64,000 nt of DNA. Origin: Mycobacterium celatum. GTDB taxonomy: Bacteria > Actinomycetota > Actinomycetes > Mycobacteriales > Mycobacteriaceae. Of the stretch, positions 57,251-64,000 are shown piece by piece; the stretch's first letter is position 1; every line of letters starts with the position of its first letter. Under the pieces are notes generated by a model that was not told where the DNA came from, did no database searches, and saw nothing but the letters and a program-made list of their open reading frames with translations. The position numbers and the translations under genes are program-made. Location: NCBI RefSeq assembly GCF_002101595.1, contig NZ_LQOM01000033.1, positions 62,001-126,000 on the forward strand, read 5' to 3'.

Positions 57251-58249
57251 TCAGGAGCGGTGTGTCATGACCAGTCGTCCGCCCGAGACGAGTGATGCGG
57301 ATTGCTTGAGCCGTTGTGCCCGAACGCTGATGTCGTACGCCCCGACATCGTCGACGGCTGCGAGGTTTTCGGTCAGATAACGGTAGAGATCGTCGGCGTC
57401 GCGGCAGATCAGCACGGCCACAAGGTTATTGCGGCCGCTGATGGCAGCCGCGAAAGCGATCTCGTCATGAGCCGCGATCTGTTCGCCCGCACGACGGATG
57501 TGTTGTGGCGCAACTGTGAGCCACAACATCGCATTGAGGTGGAACCCGAGTCGCTCGCCCAGCACGTCGACGTCATAGATCAAGGTGCCGGCGGTTTCCA
57601 AGGCTGCCAGGCGCCGACCTACTCGCGACATCGACCATCCTGTCCGTTCGGCCAAGAGTGCCTGTGTGGCGCGGCCGTCTTCGGCGAGCGCCTCGAGGAG
57701 CGGACGGTCTTGCGCGGTAGGGGTGACGAGCTGGCCAGCCGCTCCCTGACTGGTTGGTTCGCCAAGGATTTGCTGCGTTTGTTCACTGCTCAGTTTGTGG
57801 CCGTAGCCGCCCCACTGCGCGGTCGCCGGTTCGCCGAACGCATGGAGCACAAGGTCGACGCTGACGTCTAGCACCGATGCGGTTCGCGGAAGTTGTTGGA
57901 GCAGCGGGCTTTCGCGACTCGCGCCAACCGGCGCACGGATGACACAAACCAGCTCGGTCCAGCCCGACAGGATATTTGCATGGGTGACATCTGGACGCCG
58001 CGCCAGCGCGTCACCCAGTTGGGAGATGCGGTCGGGTTTGGCGCGGATGCGGGCTATCCACTGTGCTTCACCATAGACGCGGGGATTGACCAGACCGACG
58101 ACGCGCACCACGCCCTCGCGACGCAACCGCTGGTAACGGCGGGCGACGGTCTGTTCGGATGCGCCGACGGCCGCGGCAATGCGCCGAAACGGCACTCGCG
58201 GCGACAACTCCAGCGCCTGGAGGATTTGCGCGTCTAGAGCGTCTGTCAT
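57251..58249 (-). CDS. Lrp/AsnC family regulator with two HTH-AsnC modules
   Basis: A 332-aa regulator made of two Lrp/AsnC units. Each has a winged HTH (residues ~4-50: FRRIAAAVGASEQTVARRYQRL; and ~180-225: LLAERTGWSMSRVGRRLAAL), and a ligand-binding RAM-like domain follows each. ATG at 58249 gives the canonical MTDALDAQIL start. It is divergent from the SDR-LLM-hydrolase operon at 58372 and likely controls it through palindromes in the 122-nt gap. The effector is unknown. Confidence 0.87.
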   Translation of the reverse strand: MTDALDAQILQALELSPRVPFRRIAAAVGASEQTVARRYQRLRREGVVRVVGLVNPRVYGEAQWIARIRAKPDRISQLGDALARRPDVTHANILSGWTELVCVIRAPVGASRESPLLQQLPRTASVLDVSVDLVLHAFGEPATAQWGGYGHKLSSEQTQQILGEPTSQGAAGQLVTPTAQDRPLLEALAEDGRATQALLAERTGWSMSRVGRRLAALETAGTLIYDVDVLGERLGFHLNAMLWLTVAPQHIRRAGEQIAAHDEIAFAAAISGRNNLVAVLICRDADDLYRYLTENLAAVDDVGAYDISVRAQRLKQSASLVSGGRLVMTHRS

Positions 58250-58302
58250 GAGGAAAGTATGCGGCCTAAGCCAGTAGACAGAGGGTTTATAGAGGTTCAC
58301 GG

Positions 58303-58347
58303 CCCATGTATGGGTATTCCGCAGCCCGGACTGCAACTCTGGGCTGC
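58303..58347. promoter_or_regulatory. Two palindromes in the Lrp/SDR divergent promoter region
   Basis: CCCAT-GT-ATGGG (58303-58314) and GCAGCCC-N13-GGGCTGC (58321-58347) are perfect inverted repeats between the divergent Lrp-type regulator and the SDR operon. They are candidate operators of the regulator. The second could also fold as a leader hairpin 24 nt before the SDR start. Confidence 0.4.
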
Positions 58348-58371
58348 AAGCATCGAGTGAAAGGCAATGCC

Positions 58372-59124
58372 ATGCAGTGGACAGGCAACACCATCCTGGT
58401 GACGGGCGGAGGCAGTGGAATCGGGCGCGGCTTGGCCGAATCATTACAGCGGCTGGGCAATCACGTCGTTATTGCCGGCCGGCGCCGAGAGCCGTTGCGG
58501 GCCGTCGCCGACGCCAATCCCGGCATGGGCTACTTGACTTTGGATCAGGGCGATCCAGGCGACGTCCGCCGATTCGCCAGCGAACTGATCGATCGTTACC
58601 CCGGCCTGAACGTTGTGATCAACAACGCTGCCATCATGCGCGTCGAGGATGTCGCCGCCGGTGATCTCGATGCGGCAGAGGAGGCCGTGGCGATCAATCT
58701 GCTGGGACCTATCTGGCTGACCGCGGCGTTGCTGCCTTCACTGCTGGCCCGGCCGCATGCGGCGATCATCAACGTCACGTCCGCGCTGGCGTTCGTGCCC
58801 AAAGCGATCACCCCCACATACAGTGCGACCAAGGCGGCGATGCACTCCTTCACCGAATCTCTGCGGTTCCAGCTGCGGGACACCGGGGTTCAGGTGATCG
58901 AAATCATCCCGCCACGGGTCAAGACCGAGATCCAGGAAGCGCTCGAGTACGACCCCAACACGATGCCGCTGGATGCCTTTGTTGCGGAGACGATGGCGCA
59001 ATTGCGAACTCAGCAGCAGGCCAGCGAGATCGTGATAGAGCGGGCCAAACCGTTTTGGCGTGCCACACACGACGCCACCTATAGCGAGCTTTTCCACGCT
59101 GTCAACCACGCGCCCTCAGCGTGA
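58372..59124 (+). CDS. Short-chain dehydrogenase/reductase (DltE-like)
   Basis: A 250-aa SDR with TGGGSGIG at 11-18, NNAAIMR near 84 and catalytic YSATK near 150. The RFQLRDTGVQVIEIIPPRVKT segment is typical of the DltE/oxidoreductase subgroup. A GAAAGG ribosome site precedes the ATG. It is the first gene of a three-gene operon with an LLM enzyme (16 nt gap) and an alpha/beta hydrolase, opposite the Lrp regulator. Confidence 0.87.
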   Translation: MQWTGNTILVTGGGSGIGRGLAESLQRLGNHVVIAGRRREPLRAVADANPGMGYLTLDQGDPGDVRRFASELIDRYPGLNVVINNAAIMRVEDVAAGDLDAAEEAVAINLLGPIWLTAALLPSLLARPHAAIINVTSALAFVPKAITPTYSATKAAMHSFTESLRFQLRDTGVQVIEIIPPRVKTEIQEALEYDPNTMPLDAFVAETMAQLRTQQQASEIVIERAKPFWRATHDATYSELFHAVNHAPSA

Positions 59125-59140
59125 AAACGAAAGGACTGCT

Positions 59141-59998
59141 ATGCAAATCGGCATCGGCTTACCGAACCATGTTGCGGGCGTGCGCGGCTCGCTAATCTCT
59201 GAATGGGCGCGCAGCGCTGAGCAACGCGGATTCGCCAGTGTGACGACCATCGACCGGCTCGTCTACCCCAGCCTCGACTCGATCGTCGCCCTGTCCGCTG
59301 CAGCCGGCGCTACCCGCGACATCGGCCTGGTCACCAACGTCCTGCTCGCCCCGCTGTACCCCGCCGCAGCTCTGGCGAAGCAACTGGCCAGTTTGGCCGA
59401 CATCGCCGGAAACCGGCTCACGCTGGGCCTGGGTGTGGGCCGTCGCACCGACGATTACACCGCCACCGGCGCAGACTTCCACCAGCGCGGGCGAGTTTTC
59501 GACCAGACCGTAGAGCTGATGCGGCATGCATGGCAAGCCGAAGTGGTCACCGGTGATGTCCCGCTGTGTCCGGCACCGGTGCGGATTCCCGTGCTATTTG
59601 GCGGGGCGTCGCCGGCGACTCTGCGACGGGTGGCCACGGTGGGGGATGGCTGGGCGGCGGGTGCGGTCCGCGACTATGCGAACCAGTCGTCATTTGCCGA
59701 CAAGGTGCGCGCTGCCTGGCTGGAAGCGGGCCGCGCCGGCAAGCCGTGGCTGAATGCCAGCGTGAATTTTGCGCTCGGCGACGAGGCGACGGTGCATGCC
59801 GGCCATGCGAATCTGCGCAGTTACTACGGGTTCGTGCCCGAGTATGCCGAGCTCAATGTTGCGGACATGCTGAGCTCGCCGGAAGACGCGGTGACCACTG
59901 TGCGTGCCTACCGCGACCTCGGCTTCGACGGGCTGCTATTTCACCCCAGCGTCGCATCCCTCGACCAACTCGAGCGCCTCGCCGACGCGGTGCTGTGA
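59141..59998 (+). CDS. LLM-class flavin-dependent oxidoreductase
   Basis: A 285-aa luciferase-like monooxygenase fold (TIM barrel) using F420 or FMN. The N-terminus MQIGIGLPNHV, the GLGVGRRTDDYTATG loop and PVLFGGASPATLRRVA are family hallmarks. Mycobacteria have many F420-dependent members. The ATG at 59141 follows AAAGGAC. Operon partners suggest oxidation of an alcohol or ketone followed by hydrolysis. Cofactor choice cannot be decided here. Confidence 0.86.
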   Translation: MQIGIGLPNHVAGVRGSLISEWARSAEQRGFASVTTIDRLVYPSLDSIVALSAAAGATRDIGLVTNVLLAPLYPAAALAKQLASLADIAGNRLTLGLGVGRRTDDYTATGADFHQRGRVFDQTVELMRHAWQAEVVTGDVPLCPAPVRIPVLFGGASPATLRRVATVGDGWAAGAVRDYANQSSFADKVRAAWLEAGRAGKPWLNASVNFALGDEATVHAGHANLRSYYGFVPEYAELNVADMLSSPEDAVTTVRAYRDLGFDGLLFHPSVASLDQLERLADAVL

Positions 59999-60021
59999 CC
60001 ACCACTGACCAGGAGATCGAT

Positions 60022-60831
60022 ATGGCTACGTTGCAAACCCAAGGAATCTCGCTGTATTACGAGGTCCACGGAAATCCGGCCGACCCTCCCGTGCTGTTGA
60101 TCTCTGGCCTGGGCGGCACCGGCAAGAGTTGGAGCACTCAGATCGGCCGGTTCGCTTCCGGCCATTACGTCGTCGTGCCCGATCAGCGGGGCACCGGGAA
60201 ATCCAGCCATGCTGGAAGCGGTTACACCACAGCACAACTGGCCACCGACATGGCGTCTTTGGTGGAGCATCTCGGTCTGGGGCCGATGCATGTGGTGGGC
60301 GCGTCGACCGGCGGCGCGATCGGGCAGTACATGGCGCTGGATCATCCGCATACCGTGTGCAGCCTGACCATGGTGGCGTCGTTCGCGCGCTTCGACCCAT
60401 TTGTGAAGCGCGAGTTCGAGGTGCGGTACAAGATGGCGGCCGGCTGGGATCGACACGCCCTCCAGTCCGCGTACGCGCTCTTTCTGTTCTCTCCGAAATA
60501 CACGCGCGAGCACCCCGAAGCGGTGACGTCGTGGATCGAACGAACGGCCGCGCAGCCCACCGGACCGGGCGACCGCGAGATCGCGCTGAAACGCATCGAC
60601 ATGATCGCTTGCCACGACACATATTCACGCCTCGGCGAAATCCGGCAGCCGACGCTGGTTGTCTGTGGTGAGCAGGACTTCTGCACGCCGAGCGAGCTCT
60701 CGAAAGAAATCGCCCGGGCAGTCCCCGACTCCGAGCTGGTCATCGTCCCCGACTGCGGCCACCTGGTCGAGCACGAAAAGGCAGAAGAGTTCTTCGGCAT
60801 CGTGGGCGACTTCATCAGCCGCACAGCCTGA
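60022..60831 (+). CDS. Alpha/beta-fold hydrolase
   Basis: A 269-aa hydrolase with LLISGLGGTGKSW oxyanion loop, DQRGTGKS, nucleophile Ser in GASTGGAIG near 97, Asp in CGEQDFCTP and His in CGHLVEHEK. It resembles RutD/3-oxoadipate enol-lactonase-like enzymes. It starts 23 nt after the LLM gene and ends the operon before a strong hairpin terminator. A lactone or ester made by the LLM enzyme is a plausible substrate. Confidence 0.87.
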   Translation: MATLQTQGISLYYEVHGNPADPPVLLISGLGGTGKSWSTQIGRFASGHYVVVPDQRGTGKSSHAGSGYTTAQLATDMASLVEHLGLGPMHVVGASTGGAIGQYMALDHPHTVCSLTMVASFARFDPFVKREFEVRYKMAAGWDRHALQSAYALFLFSPKYTREHPEAVTSWIERTAAQPTGPGDREIALKRIDMIACHDTYSRLGEIRQPTLVVCGEQDFCTPSELSKEIARAVPDSELVIVPDCGHLVEHEKAEEFFGIVGDFISRTA

Positions 60832-60850
60832 CTCAACTCGCCGCGCGCCA

Positions 60851-60897
60851 CAAGAAATCGGCAGCAGCGCCGGGGGAGCACTGCTGCCGATGTCTTG
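60851..60897. terminator. Bidirectional terminator hairpin between hydrolase and fbpC
   Basis: ATCGGCAGCAG (60857-60867) pairs perfectly with CTGCTGCCGAT (60881-60891). Beyond a single A/G mismatch, CAAGA pairs with TCTTG, giving a 16-bp stem with a 13-nt loop. It occupies the gap between two convergent genes, so it most likely ends both transcripts. Confidence 0.75.
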
Positions 60898-60905
60898 GTG
60901 GAGTG

Positions 60906-61907
<1,002 letters not shown>

Positions 61908-62116
61908 CTATCCCAACTTTCATCAGCCGCAATATGCGGTCGAATAGCTGTCCGTCGCAGTCAAACACCCCACTCGGTGAAACCCCTTTGTCGCCACGGG
62001 GTTGCGACATCGCGGTTGGCTAACGATTGAGCTTCGGCGGGGACTCAAAGATAACGGTTACATTGCGACGGTAGCCGTCACCATGAATTGACCAGGGACG
62101 CAGGCTTTCTGGGTTG

Positions 62117-62614
62117 CTATCGCGGCACCGGGTGCAGGACCACATGTGCCAACACGCCGTTGTCAACGGTTGCGGTCATGTACGTGCCCGACGGTTGTCG
62201 GCGGCGATCCGTCGGTGAGCCCGGATTCAACAGCCGCAGATCGGATTTCGTGGTTGTATCCCACGGGATGTGGCTGTGCCCGAAGACCAGCACATCGGTG
62301 TCCGGATAAAGCCGCGACATTCGCGTCTCCCGGCCTGTCGCAGCGCCGGTTTCGTGGACGATTGTGAAGCGCAGCCCGCCGAGCGCGACATCGGCGCGTT
62401 CCGGCAGCCGGGACCGCAGGACCGGCCCGTCGTTGTTCCCCCAGCACGCGACCAGCCGCGCGGCGCGCGCCTCTAAGTTGTCGAGCAGTTCGGGCGCTAC
62501 CCAGTCGCCGGCATGAAAGACGACGTCGGCCTTGTCGACCTCGGCCCACACCTGCGCGGGCAGATCTTTGGCCCGCAGCGGAACGTGCGTGTCGGCGAGC
62601 AGCAGCAACCTCAC
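62117..62614 (-). CDS. YfcE/MJ0936-type metallophosphoesterase
   Basis: A 165-aa calcineurin-like phosphoesterase. Metal ligands are seen in ADTHVP, HAGDW, GNND and GHSHIP, the full set for a dinuclear centre; the NPGSPTDRRR segment near the end is typical of YfcE. It hydrolyses phosphodiesters in vitro in related proteins. The GTG at 62614 gives the usual family start (RLLLLADTH); another GTG at 62638 is possible. It is divergent from htdZ. The 218 nt between it and fbpC contain only the fbpC promoter region as far as I can see. Confidence 0.85.
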   Translation of the reverse strand: MRLLLLADTHVPLRAKDLPAQVWAEVDKADVVFHAGDWVAPELLDNLEARAARLVACWGNNDGPVLRSRLPERADVALGGLRFTIVHETGAATGRETRMSRLYPDTDVLVFGHSHIPWDTTTKSDLRLLNPGSPTDRRRQPSGTYMTATVDNGVLAHVVLHPVPR

Positions 62615-62656
62615 GCGATCATTGTCGGCCCACGGCACGGCACTATGCTTACCCGC

Positions 62657-63112
62657 ATGCGCACCTTCGAGTCAGTTGCCGACCTCGCCGCCGCAAAGGG
62701 ACAGTCCATCGGGCAAAGCGAGTGGTTGACCATCACTCAAGAGGACGTCAACCTGTTCGCCGACGCGACCGGGGATCACCAGTGGATCCACGTCGACCCG
62801 GAAAAGGCGGCAAAGGGCCCGTTCGGCGGCACGATCGCACACGGCTTCATGACGCTGTCGCTGCTGCCGCGGCTCTGGCACGAGATGTACACCGTCAACG
62901 GCATCAAGCTGGCCGTCAACTACGGCCTCAACAAGGTCCGTTTCCCGGCGCCGGTGCCGGTGGGCTCCAAGGTCCGCGCCGAGAGCACGCTGGTCGACGT
63001 CGAGGACGTCGGGAACGGGGCGGTTCAGGCGACGGTGTCGACGGTCGTGGAGATCGAGGGGTCGAGTAAGCCGGCGTGCGTGGCGGAAAGCATCGTCCGC
63101 TACATCACGTGA
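62657..63112 (+). CDS. htdZ: (R)-3-hydroxyacyl-CoA dehydratase HtdZ (MaoC-like)
   Basis: A 151-aa hot-dog fold hydratase that dehydrates 3-hydroxyacyl-CoA to trans-2-enoyl-CoA. The hydratase-2 motif DATGDHQWIHVDP carries the catalytic Asp40 and His45, and TIAHGFMTL follows. Length and sequence agree with M. tuberculosis Rv0130, including the MRTFESVADLAAAKG start, so the ATG at 62657 is chosen over 62645. It is convergent with fadE1 across an inverted repeat. Confidence 0.93.
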   Translation: MRTFESVADLAAAKGQSIGQSEWLTITQEDVNLFADATGDHQWIHVDPEKAAKGPFGGTIAHGFMTLSLLPRLWHEMYTVNGIKLAVNYGLNKVRFPAPVPVGSKVRAESTLVDVEDVGNGAVQATVSTVVEIEGSSKPACVAESIVRYIT

Positions 63113-63115
63113 CCG

Positions 63116-63173
63116 CGAGCAGACGCAGAGTCGCACGATTTGCTGCGCGAACATGCGATTCTGCGTCTGCTCG
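63116..63173. terminator. Terminator-like inverted repeat, GAGCAGACGCA family
   Basis: A 20-nt arm (63116-63135) pairs with 63154-63173 with one G-U wobble in RNA. The right arm is identical over 20 nt to the right arm of the repeat at 40266-40286. It exactly fills the gap between the stops of the convergent htdZ and fadE1 genes, so it is a likely bidirectional terminator. Confidence 0.75.
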
Positions 63174-64000
63174 TCAGAACTCGGCGACCGCGTGCTCGAG
63201 TCGTTCGGCCAGCCGCGCTTCCGCCTCGGCCTTCCGCGTGGGCAGATGCTGCGACGGGAAAGGCGTTGACACCGGCTGGTATTCGCGCAGGGTGCGGCGT
63301 GCGACCGTCATCTTGTGCAGCTCGGTGGCGCCGTCGGCGATGCCCAGCGACTCGGCGGCGACCATCATCTTGACAAACGGCATTTCGTTGGAAACGCCAA
63401 GTGCGCCATGCAGGTGCATGGCGCGCTGCACCACGTCGTGCAGCACCTGCGGCATCGCGACTTTCACCGCCGCGATGTCACGGCGCACCTTCTGATAGTC
63501 GTGGTGCTTGTCGATCAGCCAGGCAGTACGCAGCACCAGCAGCCGAAACTGCTCGATCTGGATCCAGCTGTCGGCGATCTTCTCCTGTGTCATCTGCAGG
63601 TCGGCCAGCCGGCCGAACCGGGTCTGCCGCGACACCGCCCGCTCGCACATCATGTCGAAGGCGCGGCGCGCCAAGGCAATTGTGCGCATCGCGTGATGGA
63701 TGCGCCCGCCGCCCAGCCTGGTCTGCGCGATCGCGAACGCCTGTCCTTCGCCGCCGAGCACGTGGTCGGCCGGCACCCGCACATCGGTGTAGCGGACGTA
63801 GCCGTGGCTGGCGTGCGAGTCGGTGCCGACCCCGACGTTGCGGACGATCTCGATGCCGGGCGTCTCAGCGGGCACGATGAACAGCGACATCTTCTCGCGG
63901 GTGCGCGCTTCGGGATTGGTGACGGCCATGACGATGAAAAACGATGCGTGCTTGGCGTTGGAGGAAAACCACTTCTCGCCGTTGATCACCCAGGAGTCGC
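63174..64000 (-). CDS. fadE1: Acyl-CoA dehydrogenase FadE1-like, C-terminal part
   Basis: The gene runs off the right edge of the window; about 275 residues of the C-terminal part are present. They hold the FAD-domain segment DSWVINGEKWFSSNAKH, the beta-domain and the four-helix C-terminal domain with HGALGVSNEMPF near the end. The context (fbpC, htdZ, then this gene) matches fadE1 (Rv0131c). It would oxidise acyl-CoA to enoyl-CoA, a fitting partner for the HtdZ hydratase. Confidence 0.9.
   Translation of the reverse strand, partial: DSWVINGEKWFSSNAKHASFFIVMAVTNPEARTREKMSLFIVPAETPGIEIVRNVGVGTDSHASHGYVRYTDVRVPADHVLGGEGQAFAIAQTRLGGGRIHHAMRTIALARRAFDMMCERAVSRQTRFGRLADLQMTQEKIADSWIQIEQFRLLVLRTAWLIDKHHDYQKVRRDIAAVKVAMPQVLHDVVQRAMHLHGALGVSNEMPFVKMMVAAESLGIADGATELHKMTVARRTLREYQPVSTPFPSQHLPTRKAEAEARLAERLEHAVAEF

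Overview
The window is from the chromosome of a Mycobacterium, most likely a slow-growing non-tuberculous species. It is uniformly GC-rich and carries recognisable mycobacterial genes: ctpI, an Rv0111-type acyltransferase, an LdtMt1-type L,D-transpeptidase, fusA2, pepA, treS-mak, an MPT63-like antigen, the antigen 85 gene fbpC, htdZ and fadE1. From memory, the order of the conserved genes follows M. tuberculosis Rv0107c to Rv0131c, with a large accessory block inserted and several H37Rv genes (for example Rv0112-Rv0115) not seen. No tRNA, rRNA, CRISPR array, insertion sequence or prophage was recognised.

Layout. 0-5.3 kb: the end of a VapC-like toxin, a solitary qcrB paralogue with a BlaI-like palindrome in its leader, a DUF6226 protein, a small secreted protein, the AMPylase SelO and a methyltransferase. 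5.3-12.6 kb: an SDR-FadD pair convergent with the giant P-type ATPase CtpI. 12.6-16.2 kb: a decayed stretch with a SigG-like ECF sigma pseudogene, a frameshifted SDR and an NTF2-like remnant next to an intact methyltransferase and hydrolase. 16.4-23 kb: a DUF222/HNH gene and small lipid or xenobiotic enzymes, including a frameshifted esterase.

23-40.3 kb is the most distinctive part: a divergent catabolic cluster. Leftward it reads beta-propeller lactonase-like protein, HutC-type GntR regulator, FadD, SDR, FadD and MFS transporter. Rightward it reads ThDP lyase, aldehyde dehydrogenase, SDR, Rieske oxygenase, Baeyer-Villiger monooxygenase, SDR and CaiB/BaiF CoA-transferase. The right arm is tightly overlapped. 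Two near-identical candidate operators lie between the arms. The enzyme set fits hydroxylation, oxidation to a ketone, Baeyer-Villiger oxygen insertion, lactone opening, C-C cleavage to an aldehyde, oxidation and CoA activation of an unknown imported compound.

40.4-46.6 kb holds the acyltransferase, an O-methyltransferase and a probable magnesium-uptake unit: an M-box Mg2+ riboswitch, a terminator-like hairpin, a 25-codon proline- and serine-rich leader ORF with a perfect Shine-Dalgarno sequence, a 63-aa ORF, and an NRAMP-family transporter whose metal-site residues are changed (DAGG, VAP) in the way expected for the Mg2+-transporting branch. 46.7-64 kb is the conserved cell-envelope and glucan region (lipase, Ldt, FusA2, PepA, TreS-Mak, MPT63-like, FbpC, HtdZ, FadE1), with a small Lrp-SDR-LLM-hydrolase catabolic unit inserted before fbpC.

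Two short intergenic repeat families were found: a GAGCAGACGCA-type inverted repeat at three gene ends (one copy encodes the C-terminus of the CoA-transferase), and a 19-nt CGAGCGTG...CAGGGCG unit present three times.
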